Shown here: in pieces, positions 16,268-26,514 of the stretch | How the letters are laid out: each line of letters opens with the position of its first letter | How positions within the stretch are numbered: the stretch's first letter is position 1 | From: Zetaproteobacteria bacterium | GTDB lineage: Bacteria; Pseudomonadota; Zetaproteobacteria; Mariprofundales; Mariprofundaceae | Assembly (NCBI GenBank): GCA_002753275.1 | Contig: PEAA01000001.1 | Coordinates: 124,001 to 188,000, forward strand | Length of the DNA stretch: 64,000 nucleotides | Reading direction: 5' to 3' | Notes under the pieces: generated by a model | What the model was told of the DNA's origin: nothing | The model's input: the letters and a program-made list of their open reading frames with translations, nothing else | Database searches by the model: none | Made by a program: the position numbers and the translations under genes

Positions 16268-16310
16268 ACTCTCCTTTGCATTGCGGCAATGCCAACATGT
16301 GAAGGAGAGT
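16268..16310. other. inverted repeat between convergent deaD-like and tsaE genes
   Basis: ACTCTCCTT (16268-16276) pairs with AAGGAGAGT (16302-16310). A second small palindrome (GCATTGC G GCAATGC) lies in the loop, giving a cruciform-like element. No T-run on either side. Confidence 0.4.
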
Positions 16311-16346
16311 ATGCGTTGAAATGAAAGTGGTGGTTAAAAAATCTCT

Positions 16347-16373
16347 GTCATGCGGAGTTGATCCGCGATCCAG
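16347..16373. repeat. dispersed palindromic repeat, copy 1
   Basis: Starts GTCAT, has inner hairpin GCGGA-GTTGA-TCCGC, ends GATCCAG. The same arrangement of conserved ends (GTCAT ... ATCCAG) around a GCGG/CCGC stem occurs at 26412-26439. Both copies are intergenic, between genes on the downstream side of at least one transcript. Confidence 0.55.
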
Positions 16374-16434
16374 AAAATAGAGAAAAAACGGGATGCCGAA
16401 TAACCTCGCAATGATCAATGCATCGAAATTGTCT

Positions 16435-16875
16435 TCAATTCACACTTACCTGATCAATAGTCAGGGTTCGTGCCCCCATATCATTGTCAACGGCAGTTAA
16501 GGTGACATGTATTGTCTCCTTGGGAAGCAGTGATGCCGCCCGCGTGGGCCACTCGATCAAAGCGATCCAAGGGGCTATGAAGTAGTCTTGAACCCCTAAC
16601 ATCTCCACCTCTTCATGGGATGATAAACGGTACCAATCCATGTGCGCCACTTGGCAACCTTGACCTTCATAGGTTTGAATCAGTGTAAAGGTTGGGCTTG
16701 GCATGGCATGGTCAGTCACCCCCAGCGTGCGCATCAACGCCCTGGCAAAAAAGCTTTTACCCGCCCCCAAATCACCATAGAGCGCAACGGTATCTCCTGC
16801 TTGTAATGTCTTAGAAAATTGCGCTGCAAATTTCCGGGTTTCCTCTTCATTGGCAAGAAAAAACGATGGCATCAC
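16435..16875 (-). CDS. tsaE: tRNA threonylcarbamoyladenosine biosynthesis ATPase TsaE
   Basis: 146 residues. P-loop GDLGAGKSFFARALMRTLGV, then SPTFTLIQTYEG and HMDWYRLSSHEEVEMLGVQDYF, and LIEWPTRAASLLP, the standard TsaE order and length. Cytoplasmic ATPase working with TsaB and TsaD to make t6A at position 37 of ANN-reading tRNAs. ATG overlaps the stop of the upstream CBS gene by 4 bases. Confidence 0.92.
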   Translation of the reverse strand: MMPSFFLANEEETRKFAAQFSKTLQAGDTVALYGDLGAGKSFFARALMRTLGVTDHAMPSPTFTLIQTYEGQGCQVAHMDWYRLSSHEEVEMLGVQDYFIAPWIALIEWPTRAASLLPKETIHVTLTAVDNDMGARTLTIDQVSVN

Positions 16876-17330
16876 GGTTTGAGATGTTTTGCCAACTCTC
16901 GAATCACATCATGTTTGGTAATAACACCGACCACGGTGTCACCTTGCAAAACAGGCAGATAGTGTACACGCAACTCAGCCATCATCGATGAAATCTCATC
17001 CAATGGGGTATCGATTTGAACCGTTGTCACTTCAGCCGTCATCAACTCTTTGGCTGTCAGTGCCTGCATGGTAGCAATCTCTTCTTCAAAACGAGACTCA
17101 CCCAGTGGGATCACCAGATCAAAGATAGCCAAGGTGGTGGGAATATGCAGACGGCGTTGCGGCTCGATCAAATCATTGGCTGTAATCACACCAAAAAGAT
17201 TTTTTTCCTCATCAACTACCAACATGCCATCACAATGCTCAGCGGCAAAACGCACGGTCAAGGATTGTACTGAGTCATCAAGTAGACAGTAATCAGGCGC
17301 ATCATTCATCATATCTTTTGCAGTAATCAT
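16872..17330 (-). CDS. CBS-domain-pair protein
   Basis: 152 residues made almost entirely of a tandem CBS pair: first SVQSLTVRFAAEHCDGMLVVDEEKNLFGVITANDLI, second TAEVTTVQIDTPLDEISSMMAELRVHYLPVLQGDTVVGVITKHDVIREL. CBS pairs bind adenine nucleotides and sense energy or ionic state. Target unknown. A linker of about 30 residues separates the halves. Lies 74 bases after thiC and overlaps tsaE by 4 bases. A second CBS protein is at 59220. Confidence 0.85.
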   Translation of the reverse strand: MITAKDMMNDAPDYCLLDDSVQSLTVRFAAEHCDGMLVVDEEKNLFGVITANDLIEPQRRLHIPTTLAIFDLVIPLGESRFEEEIATMQALTAKELMTAEVTTVQIDTPLDEISSMMAELRVHYLPVLQGDTVVGVITKHDVIRELAKHLKP

Positions 17331-17404
17331 TGCTTATCTCCCTTCATCATATTCCATTATGGAATCGTCATCGTAACCTAATACCATCCCATCGATCAGT
17401 ACGC

Positions 17405-19267
<1,863 letters not shown>

Positions 19268-19399
19268 TCATACCTCCAGCGAAAATTGAGCGCGAGTATA
19301 GCGAAGGATGGCTATCATATATAGGCAAGATCTATAGGGGCATCGTCAGAGCTCTTTTGATAGGTGAACTTTTATAAGCATGCGCCTAAACTTGCCACC

Positions 19400-20377
19400 A
19401 TGTTGTCCTATATTTTCAAACGCCTTGGCGGCATGCTCCCTCTTCTGCTTGGCATTACGCTTATTTCGTTTGCCATGATGCATCTTGCTCCTGGAGAGCC
19501 TTCGGTTGTTGGTAATGAATTTAACCCCAAAGTATCTGCCGAAGATATTGAGCGTTTGCGCAGCTATTATGGTCTTGATAAACCCCTTTATGAACAATAC
19601 TGGCAATGGTTACAGCGTTTGGCCGTGCTTGATTTTGGCAATTCGTTTTCGGCAGATAGCCGCCCGGTGCTTGATAAAATTATTGAGCGACTGCCGGTGA
19701 CGATCTGGATCAATGCTCTGGCGATGTTGCTGATTCTGGTTTTGGCTATTCCCATTGGTGTCATTTCAGCCATGCATCAAAATTCGTGGCTTGATCGTGG
19801 TTTGACGGTATTGGTTTTTCTTGGTTTTGCTATCCCCTCTTTTTGGCTTGGATTGCTGCTAATGATTGGCTTGGGGGTCAATATCCACCTGCTCCCTATT
19901 TCAGGAATTCACGATTATAATTGGCAGCAGATGGGCTGGTGGCAACAACAAATGGATTTTTTTCAGCATCTGATTCTTCCGGTTATTGTGGCGGCTATTG
20001 GTGGCATTGCCGGCATGAGTCGCTTTATGCGCGCCGGTATGCTCAATGTGATTCGTTCTGATTATATTACCACTGCGCGTGCGATGGGAATTTCAGAATC
20101 GAGGGTGCGTTATCGTTTAGCGCTTAAAAATGCCATGCTACCGATCATCACTTTACTAGGTCTCTCTATCCCCGGATTGATTGGAGGCTCCGTGATTGTT
20201 GAGCAACTTTTTTCCATTCCGGGCATGGGACTTCTCTTTTATGAGGCGGTGATGGCACGCGATTACCCCCTGGTGATGGGCATTACCGTGATGGGGGCCA
20301 TCCTCACCTTGCTGGGAAATCTCATTGCTGATATTGCCTATGTTTGGGCCAATCCACGCTTGCGGCATCGCCAATGA
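19400..20377 (+). CDS. oligopeptide/dipeptide-type ABC transporter permease (OppB/DppB family)
   Basis: 325 residues from ATG 19400 (MLSYIFKRLGGMLPLLLGITLISF); the frame opens at 19364. Six membrane helices, the family extracytoplasmic APGEPS...LRSYYGLDKPLYEQYWQWL segment, and the EAA cytoplasmic loop around TARAMGISESRVRYRLALKNAMLPI. Forms the channel with the next gene. Overlap of 4 bases (ATGA) with the partner permease. The ATPase pair is encoded 9 kb away on the other strand; no solute-binding protein gene is in the window. Confidence 0.9.
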   Translation: MLSYIFKRLGGMLPLLLGITLISFAMMHLAPGEPSVVGNEFNPKVSAEDIERLRSYYGLDKPLYEQYWQWLQRLAVLDFGNSFSADSRPVLDKIIERLPVTIWINALAMLLILVLAIPIGVISAMHQNSWLDRGLTVLVFLGFAIPSFWLGLLLMIGLGVNIHLLPISGIHDYNWQQMGWWQQQMDFFQHLILPVIVAAIGGIAGMSRFMRAGMLNVIRSDYITTARAMGISESRVRYRLALKNAMLPIITLLGLSIPGLIGGSVIVEQLFSIPGMGLLFYEAVMARDYPLVMGITVMGAILTLLGNLIADIAYVWANPRLRHRQ

Positions 20378-21192
20378 GACACGCTCTCTCAAATCCTATG
20401 TTGATGGTCGGGCTCGCTATTGTTCTTTTTGTCACCACGATGGCAGCGCTTGCCCCATGGCTCGCCCCATTTGATCCCGCTGAAATTCATGTCCACGCCA
20501 TTTTATTGCCTCCATCCATAGAGCATTGGTTTGGCACCGATATGTTGGGGCGCGATATTTTAAGTCGCATGCTCTATGGTGCCCGCGTCTCTCTTGCGGT
20601 GGGACTCATTGCGGTGGGGATATCAATCTCGATTGGGATTGTTTTGGGCGCAATTGCAGGTTATTTTGGTGGAAAGATTGATGCCATTCTCATGCGTATC
20701 ACCGATATGGTGCTATGTTTTCCCACCTTCTTTCTCATTCTGGCGGTGATCGCTTTTTTAGAACCTTCGCTATGGAATATCATGATTGTCATTGGATTAA
20801 CTTCATGGATGGGGGTGACCCGCTTGGTACGCGCAGAATTCTTGGCACTAAAAGAGCAGGAGTTTATCTTGGCGGCCAAATCCTTGGGTGTTTCTCATTT
20901 GCAGATAATGTTGCGTTATATGCTCCCCAACGCCATGGCCCCTATTTTGGTCTCCGCAGTGCTGGGGATTGCAGGTGCGGTTCTTTTGGAGTCGGGGCTC
21001 TCCTTTTTGGGGTTGGGTGTGCAGCCGCCAGATCCATCATGGGGAAATATGCTGACAGAGGGCAAAGATAATATCCAAATTGCATGGTGGATTTCACTCT
21101 TTCCAGGCTTGGCTATTTTAATCACAGTCCTTGGCTATAACCTTTTGGGCGAAGCGCTACGCGATCTTCTTGATCCAAAAATGAAACCATAA
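20374..21192 (+). CDS. oligopeptide/dipeptide-type ABC transporter permease (OppC/DppC family)
   Basis: 272 residues from ATG 20374. Typical OppC features: N-terminal helix, PFDPAEIHVHAILLPPSIEHWFGTDMLGRDILSRMLYGARVSL, and EAA loop AAKSLGVSHLQIMLRYMLPNAMAPILV, then FLGLGVQPPDPSWGNML. Second subunit of the channel with the preceding gene. An alternative start at 20344 adds ten residues and is rejected because the ATGA overlap is usual. tadA starts 9 bases after the stop. Confidence 0.92.
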   Translation: MRHALSNPMLMVGLAIVLFVTTMAALAPWLAPFDPAEIHVHAILLPPSIEHWFGTDMLGRDILSRMLYGARVSLAVGLIAVGISISIGIVLGAIAGYFGGKIDAILMRITDMVLCFPTFFLILAVIAFLEPSLWNIMIVIGLTSWMGVTRLVRAEFLALKEQEFILAAKSLGVSHLQIMLRYMLPNAMAPILVSAVLGIAGAVLLESGLSFLGLGVQPPDPSWGNMLTEGKDNIQIAWWISLFPGLAILITVLGYNLLGEALRDLLDPKMKP

Positions 21193-21201
21193 AGTCACAT
21201 C

Positions 21202-21675
21202 ATGCCAACATCTGACGATTACATGCGCCAAGCACTGCATGCTGCGCAACAGGCCGAATCATTGGGTGAAGTGCCAGTTGGGGCAGTTTTACTGCTTGAT
21301 AATGGTCAAATTTTCACCGGCCATAATATCCCTATTGGCAGCCATGATCCTACGGCACATGCTGAAATGGTTGTGTTGCGGCAAGCGTGTACTGCCCTAG
21401 AAAATTACCGTTTGCCAGCCAATAGCACCCTCTATGTCACGCTTGAACCCTGCATTATGTGTGTCGGGGCGCTCATTCATGCCCGTTTAAGCCACTTGGT
21501 TTATGCTGCCGATGAACCTAAAACGGGGGCAATCCATTCACTCTATCAACTGGGTAGCGATGCCCGTTTAAACCATCAAATGCACATTCAATCAGGGTTG
21601 CTTGCCGATGAAAGCGGCCAGCTGCTACGCAGATTTTTTAAGCAGCGCCGGAAAAAAAGAGGTAATCATCCATAA
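21202..21675 (+). CDS. tadA: tRNA-specific adenosine deaminase TadA
   Basis: 157 residues. Zinc-dependent deaminase with catalytic HAEM (Glu proton shuttle) and zinc ligands in TLEPCIMCVGALIHARL. The EVPVGAVLLLDNGQIFTGHN start and ENYRLPANSTLYVT stretch are family-typical. Converts A34 to inosine in tRNA-Arg(ACG). Probably transcribed with the two permease genes upstream. Confidence 0.93.
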   Translation: MPTSDDYMRQALHAAQQAESLGEVPVGAVLLLDNGQIFTGHNIPIGSHDPTAHAEMVVLRQACTALENYRLPANSTLYVTLEPCIMCVGALIHARLSHLVYAADEPKTGAIHSLYQLGSDARLNHQMHIQSGLLADESGQLLRRFFKQRRKKRGNHP

Positions 21676-21760
21676 CGCTTTTCCCCCAAAAAAAGAATCC
21701 TGTTTTATTCTGCCCAGCATCAGTTCAACAACGCATTACGCCGATATTTCATGGCGAGCA

Positions 21761-22003
21761 TCACGACCAAGCCCGAATGATGCCAATGGTGTTGACCATT
21801 AAAAAAAAGACATTGAGTGCAAAAATCCAATGGGTTTGCCGGAGATGCGAAGCGATGCCAATCAGCAAGGAGCCGACCCAAAAAATGATGTAGAGATAGA
21901 AAAAGTTGGTTTCGGGGCCATACCACGCCACATAAATGGAGCCGATCATGGTTAAGGGAACCCCAACAGATTCCAATCCGTTGGGAGAGAAGCGTTTTAA
22001 CAT
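21761..22003 (-). CDS. small three-helix membrane protein, unknown
   Basis: 80 residues from ATG 22003 (TTG at 22009 also possible). Three hydrophobic segments: SVGVPLTMIGSIYVAWYG, NFFYLYIIFWVGSLLIGIA and WIFALNVFFLMVNTIGIIRA. The pattern resembles small transporter-like or SWEET-like half proteins, but I cannot assign it. It directly follows the 5'-nucleotidase gene with 6 bases between stop and ATG, so it may be coupled to nucleoside handling. Confidence 0.6.
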   Translation of the reverse strand: MLKRFSPNGLESVGVPLTMIGSIYVAWYGPETNFFYLYIIFWVGSLLIGIASHLRQTHWIFALNVFFLMVNTIGIIRAWS

Positions 22004-22009
22004 CGCCAA

Positions 22010-22930
22010 TTACCCATGCAAACTTGAGTCGGATCGGTAAGGAACCTTCGCCGAAGGGACATGCTTATTGGCAGGCTGCACATGCAGATCTTGATCATCG
22101 AAGAAGATGTGCGGGCGAAACGCTTTCAGCACCTGATCTTTGGGAACACCGCCCAAAAAGTAGGCCTCATCAAGAAAGACATTCCATGCCCGCAAGGTAT
22201 TGACCACCCGCGTATGGGCGGGGCTTGAGCGCGCGGTGACCAGTGCTAAACGAAAGGGGTTATCTTCGGGTGGAAACTCTTTCTGCAAGAAGGCCAAGGT
22301 TTTAAGTAACTTGGCAAAAGGCCCTTCCAAAAGAGGCGTATCTTGATTCTCTTTTTCATGCTTGATAAATGCCTCAAGCCCCTGCTCTTTGAAGATCTTT
22401 TCAGACTCCTCGGAAAAAAGCACCGCATCGCCATCAAAGGCGATACGCACCTGCCCTTCAACGGGTTCATACCCTTGCGGCGCATCATATAAGAGTGCCG
22501 AAGCCACACCATGATCGATCGCTCCTTGCACATCCTCTTCAGATTTAGATAGAAAAAGATCAACACTGAACGCTTCCAAATACTCTTGTAGCGAGTTCCC
22601 ACCACCAAAGGCGGCGCGGGTAATATCGAGCCCATAATGTTCGATGGAATTGAAAATTCGCAGCCCTGTATCGGGAGTGTTTTTGGACATGATCACCACT
22701 TCAACGGCACGGTGATGCTGTTCTTTGACCAGTGCGTTGACCTTCAAAAGCCCTTGGATCATATAAAATGCGGAGCCTGGTTTTAACACTTCTTGTTCAT
22801 GTTTGCGCTGGTATTGACGGTAAGCATCGACCCCTTGGGTGGTAAAGACATTGTTTTCATCTTCAAGGTCAAAGAGCGCCCGTGATGAGATACCAATGAC
22901 CAAACATTCAGAGAGATTGAGCGCTGCCAT
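22010..22930 (-). CDS. cytosolic 5'-nucleotidase family protein (PF06189-like)
   Basis: 306 residues. Matches bacterial relatives of mammalian cytosolic 5'-nucleotidase I: LVIGISSRALFDLEDENNVF, EVVIMSKNTPDTGLRIFNSI, TRAAFGGGNSLQEYLEAF, VDLFLSKSEEDVQGAID, VRIAFDGDAVLFSEESE (Asp motif) and PHIFFDDQDLHV. HAD-like phosphatase acting on nucleoside monophosphates. Followed closely by a small membrane protein; the porin-like gene lies 11 bases upstream of its start on the same strand. Confidence 0.85.
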   Translation of the reverse strand: MAALNLSECLVIGISSRALFDLEDENNVFTTQGVDAYRQYQRKHEQEVLKPGSAFYMIQGLLKVNALVKEQHHRAVEVVIMSKNTPDTGLRIFNSIEHYGLDITRAAFGGGNSLQEYLEAFSVDLFLSKSEEDVQGAIDHGVASALLYDAPQGYEPVEGQVRIAFDGDAVLFSEESEKIFKEQGLEAFIKHEKENQDTPLLEGPFAKLLKTLAFLQKEFPPEDNPFRLALVTARSSPAHTRVVNTLRAWNVFLDEAYFLGGVPKDQVLKAFRPHIFFDDQDLHVQPANKHVPSAKVPYRSDSSLHG

Positions 22931-22941
22931 ATAAAACCACC

Positions 22942-23931
22942 TTAAAATTGATACGCAACACCTGCGGAGAGATAACCAAACATGGTATTAAAGCGATGAT
23001 TGGTGCGTGTGTTGTACAATAAGGGCATGTCTCCCAAGAGGAAATGATCCATGATACGCCCGTGACCATACGCACTGATACCTTCACCAAAATCCCATGC
23101 AAGATAACCATCAAGCCACTGGGCGGTATTGTAATCGACCTTGCCGGCTCTTGGAATATAACCTTGGCGATTGATCTGTATAGCGGTGTAATCCATCGAA
23201 AGCAGGAGCGGCTTGATCGGGTGCCAATCTGCCCCTAATGCAAGCGATGTATGGTACTCGTTCCAAGGGGTGGATTGTGGTGCTTGGCTGGCTAAAAGAG
23301 ACATGATTATGGGTGAAACAGAACTCATGTTTGCAGAAACAGTGTACCGTTTCAACTCTCCACTGAGATACAAAGAAAAGTTATTGGATAGTTGATATGA
23401 GGAGCGAACGGCACCTGTCCAGGCATGATCTTTGGCTGCAAGTGAAACCAATGGTAATCCATTGGCTATGGTTACATTGATACCTTGAAAATCATAGCGG
23501 TAAAAATTTTCATTTTTAGCCTTGTCGGAGGTATATCCCAATTCAATGGCTGCACGCATTTTAGGGCCAGCATAAAAAATATATTGGGCCCCCAGTTTGT
23601 AGCTAGAAATTTGTGATTCGATGACTTTGGGTTCTGTTGTGCGCAATGAACGCTGATTATTTCGCCCAACATGATACAGTAAAATCAATTCATCCGTCGC
23701 AGCATAATGGATGCCGGCATTGATCGAACGATAGTAATCAAGCGTTGCTGAGCCAGCAGGTAGCTTTTGGCTATAATTGGTAGGATCCAAGGATGGAGAC
23801 ATATAGTCTCCTTGAAGATAAAGCGTGCCTTCATCTTGATTTAAAGATGAAATAATGGGTCTGTTTATTTCAGATGCATTGGCTAAAGATGCTGTCATTA
23901 ACCCAATAACTAAGCTGATAATTGTTTTCAT
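22942..23931 (-). CDS. outer-membrane beta-barrel protein, unknown family
   Basis: About 329 residues from ATG 23931 (GGAGTAAAA upstream); signal peptide MKTIISLVIGLMTASLANA. The mature part shows alternating amphipathic strands and ends in YQF, an outer-membrane insertion C-terminus (final Phe). Strand-like segments include TLYLQGDYMSPSL, SINAGIHYAATDELILLYHVG, KLGAQYIFYAGPKMRAAIELGYTSD, LALGADWHPIKPLLLSMDYTAIQ and FGYLSAGVAYQF. Probably a barrel of about 12-14 strands. Function not recognised. Located between a lipoprotein gene (24007) and the nucleotidase. Confidence 0.75.
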   Translation of the reverse strand: MKTIISLVIGLMTASLANASEINRPIISSLNQDEGTLYLQGDYMSPSLDPTNYSQKLPAGSATLDYYRSINAGIHYAATDELILLYHVGRNNQRSLRTTEPKVIESQISSYKLGAQYIFYAGPKMRAAIELGYTSDKAKNENFYRYDFQGINVTIANGLPLVSLAAKDHAWTGAVRSSYQLSNNFSLYLSGELKRYTVSANMSSVSPIIMSLLASQAPQSTPWNEYHTSLALGADWHPIKPLLLSMDYTAIQINRQGYIPRAGKVDYNTAQWLDGYLAWDFGEGISAYGHGRIMDHFLLGDMPLLYNTRTNHRFNTMFGYLSAGVAYQF

Positions 23932-23950
23932 TTTTACTCCAAATAGCTTT

Positions 23951-23982
23951 TCAAAAAAAAAGGGATGCCTGAGCATCCCTTT
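23951..23982 (-). terminator. intrinsic terminator after the lipoprotein gene
   Basis: Ten-base perfect stem AAAGGGATGC / GCATCCCTTT with loop CTGA. On the minus strand it runs into a T-tract of nine bases. It separates the lipoprotein transcript from the barrel-protein gene. Confidence 0.9.
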
Positions 23983-24006
23983 CTGTGATATATGCAAATA
24001 CCAAAC

Positions 24007-25671
24007 TTATTTTAAAGTAATGGTACCCGTGATACCACGCGCATTGATATAAGGTGTAGTGGCAAATAAATTAGCCATGGTTCCACCATTATTCAATCCC
24101 ATGGGTAGTCCCATTGAAAAATCAAAGGCATAAGTACCTGCTATTAATACTGTAGTTAAATTAACAGAAGCATTGTTGATCTTATTGTTAATGGTTGATA
24201 ACAATGCATTGGCATCAACCGTTAAATTATTAACTTTTGATGGTGGTGTGTTTGCAAAGGTTACAATATTGCTATTTGCCGCTGAATTGGTCACGGCACC
24301 AGTAATGGTTACTGCAGGTGCAGCTGTAACCGCTGTGTAATCAAGCTTAGCACCTGTAGGAATGGATATCGCTTTTACCACTCCCGCAGCATCGACCTCC
24401 ATCAGAACCTGATCAATCGTTCCTTGAACTTTTTGCGTGCCACTGATTGATTTAATTTGAAAGTTAAAGGGAACATTGTAAGTGTTAACACCTCCTAATA
24501 CAGCTGTTCCTAATGCAGCTGTTCCGGTAGAATCATTTAAAGCAGTAAAGCCAAACTTAAGCACAATATCCTTGGTAGAAACAGAAACAGGGGGTGTAGA
24601 TGTTAAATTTACAGGTGTATTGGTTAATGTATAACTGGCTACAGATCCTGCGACTGTTCCAACAGTAAAGGTTGGTTCTAATCCAAAACCTCTTACAACC
24701 GCGGGAGAAACCTGGGTTGTTACAGCTGTCGTTAATGCTGGTCCTACATTGCTTGAAAGGGCTGTGGTGACACTGGTAGGTGCCGCATTTCCGTTCGTTG
24801 AAGCTTGATTGGTTACCCCTGTTGTTAAATTGCTCAATATCGCTGAAGAACCCAGTGTTGTTACAGCCGCTTGTGCGGTTGCTATCGCAGCTGTATTTAC
24901 AGAACCTGTTGCTGTTGTTCCTAAAGGTGCGCCGGCCTTAATATCAGTCGCAGCATTTTTAGCAAATGTTGCAAGTGTAACGGTTGGTGTTGCCGGATTT
25001 GCAGCATTGGCCGTATTTAAAATCTTAGCAACAGTCGCAGACGCTGTGATTAACTCAGCCGCGATTTTAGAGTCAGCTGCACTCATCATATTCAATTTAG
25101 CTGGATCAACGGCCTTACCTGAACTATCTGTCGTGCTTACGCCCAAAGCGGTCAGTGCTTGATTACCCGCATTGCTAATGGCTGCTGCAACATCCGTTGC
25201 TCCCCCTAGCAACGCTTGCTTGGTCAATTCTGTTTGAATAGATGTCACAGGGTTTAAATTTGCTTGCCCCGCCGCCGCAGAAGCGACATCCGCCACGATC
25301 ATCGAAGTAGGTTGAGAAGTTGTTGAAACCCCCCCGGTCATTTCATCTACATATTGTCCTGAAACTACAATTTCAAAAGGACCAACGGCGCTGCTTGGCA
25401 TGACAACAGAATATGAACCAATATCATCGGTTACGGTCCCTGTAGCAATCGCAGTTGTAGCACGCACACCATTAACAACTTGATAGACATTTACAGGTGT
25501 GCCAAAAAGGTATGGCCCTTTAGATACAACACCATTGACAGTGGTGCTTGCAGCCACCGGTGCAGAGGTCGTACCACCACCACCACAACCTGTGGTTATA
25601 AAGCTCATTCCAACCATACCCGCTGCAACAACCATCGGTATTGCGATTTTTTTCACACCGTTTGAAATCAT
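24007..25671 (-). CDS. large Ala/Thr/Val-rich lipoprotein, unknown function
   Basis: 554 residues. Lipoprotein signal peptide with lipobox ITTGC|GGGG (Cys about residue 29). Just after it, a beta-sandwich-like region resembling carboxypeptidase-regulatory or prealbumin-like repeats (VNGVVSKGPYLFGTPVNVYQVVNG ... ATGTVTDDIGSYSVVMPSS). The central 130-330 is low-complexity, rich in Ala/Thr, probably helical. The C-terminal half contains strands such as FNFQIKSISG and GTYAFDFSMGLPMG. I do not recognise the family. Likely exposed on the outer membrane, perhaps as a stalk or binding protein. Ends in a strong terminator. Confidence 0.75.
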   Translation of the reverse strand: MISNGVKKIAIPMVVAAGMVGMSFITTGCGGGGTTSAPVAASTTVNGVVSKGPYLFGTPVNVYQVVNGVRATTAIATGTVTDDIGSYSVVMPSSAVGPFEIVVSGQYVDEMTGGVSTTSQPTSMIVADVASAAAGQANLNPVTSIQTELTKQALLGGATDVAAAISNAGNQALTALGVSTTDSSGKAVDPAKLNMMSAADSKIAAELITASATVAKILNTANAANPATPTVTLATFAKNAATDIKAGAPLGTTATGSVNTAAIATAQAAVTTLGSSAILSNLTTGVTNQASTNGNAAPTSVTTALSSNVGPALTTAVTTQVSPAVVRGFGLEPTFTVGTVAGSVASYTLTNTPVNLTSTPPVSVSTKDIVLKFGFTALNDSTGTAALGTAVLGGVNTYNVPFNFQIKSISGTQKVQGTIDQVLMEVDAAGVVKAISIPTGAKLDYTAVTAAPAVTITGAVTNSAANSNIVTFANTPPSKVNNLTVDANALLSTINNKINNASVNLTTVLIAGTYAFDFSMGLPMGLNNGGTMANLFATTPYINARGITGTITLK

Positions 25672-25761
25672 ATGACAAAACTCCCGTTTTTTGAGTTAAA
25701 AGCAAAAAATATATTGGCGTATTAAACCTTTCTTACCATTCATTGCAAGGAATAATTTTAC

Positions 25762-26388
25762 TCACTGTGGCAATGTTAACATCGCTATAAAATCGCTGCG
25801 TGAGATTTCATGTGCACCGAGGCTTGCCAGGTGATCTGTGTGAAATTGTACATCAATCACCTTCCACTGCTCGTTTTTTGCACGCTCCACCAATGTCGCC
25901 AATGCCATTTTTGAGCCATCACGCGCATGGCTAAACATCGACTCAGCAAAAAAAATTTGATCGATAAAAACGCCGTAGAGCCCGCCAATTAAGCGATGAT
26001 TGTCCCACACCTCAATGGAATGGGCATAGCCAAGGGTGTGTAATTGTTTATAAGCCTCAATCATTTCTGGCAATATCCAAGTTTCCACATTGCCATGGCG
26101 TGGTGCTGCACATGCATGAATGATGGCTGAAAAATTATGATTCCATGTGCATCGATAGCGCGCTTGTCTCATGCGCCGAGCAAGTCGCGTGGCGCAATAA
26201 AATTCGTCAGGAAAAAGAACCATGCGTGGATCGGGAGACCACCAAAGCGGCAACTGCCCTTCCGCATACCAAGGGAAGATTCCTCTGCGATACGCAGCAA
26301 GCAGTACTTCTGGCTGCAAGCCATAGCCGATCGCCACCAAGCCATTGGCATCGGCTGAAGTGAGTGGATCAGGAAATTGAATGGACAT
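25762..26388 (-). CDS. aat: leucyl/phenylalanyl-tRNA-protein transferase
   Basis: 208 residues. Family N-end rule enzyme that adds Leu or Phe to proteins with N-terminal Arg/Lys. The diagnostic segments are GLVAIGYGLQPEVLLAAYRRGIFPWY, LPLWWSPDPRMVLFPDEFY, YRCTWNHNFSAIIHACA, WILPEMIEAYKQLHTLGYAHSIEVW, LIGGLYGVFIDQIFFAESMFS and WKVIDVQFHTDHLASLGAHEISR. Lies about 90 bases from the lipoprotein gene and about 126 bases from the helicase gene upstream. Confidence 0.95.
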   Translation of the reverse strand: MSIQFPDPLTSADANGLVAIGYGLQPEVLLAAYRRGIFPWYAEGQLPLWWSPDPRMVLFPDEFYCATRLARRMRQARYRCTWNHNFSAIIHACAAPRHGNVETWILPEMIEAYKQLHTLGYAHSIEVWDNHRLIGGLYGVFIDQIFFAESMFSHARDGSKMALATLVERAKNEQWKVIDVQFHTDHLASLGAHEISRSDFIAMLTLPQ

Positions 26389-26411
26389 GATTACGGCTCA
26401 AATGATCGACT

Positions 26412-26439
26412 GTCATTGCGGGCATGAGCCGCAATCCAG
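26412..26439. repeat. dispersed palindromic repeat, copy 2
   Basis: Begins GTCATTGCGG, inner hairpin TTGCGG-GCATGAG-CCGCAA, ends CAATCCAG. Same ends and layout as 16347-16373, with a different stem sequence, so the two are related by ends and fold rather than simple identity. Sits between aat and the DinG-type gene. Confidence 0.55.
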
Positions 26440-26514
26440 CAGCCTTGGTGACTGCTTCGCTGCACTGTGGATAATGAAGATGTGCGACATGAGGTGTGAA
26501 CAAATTCATCAAGA

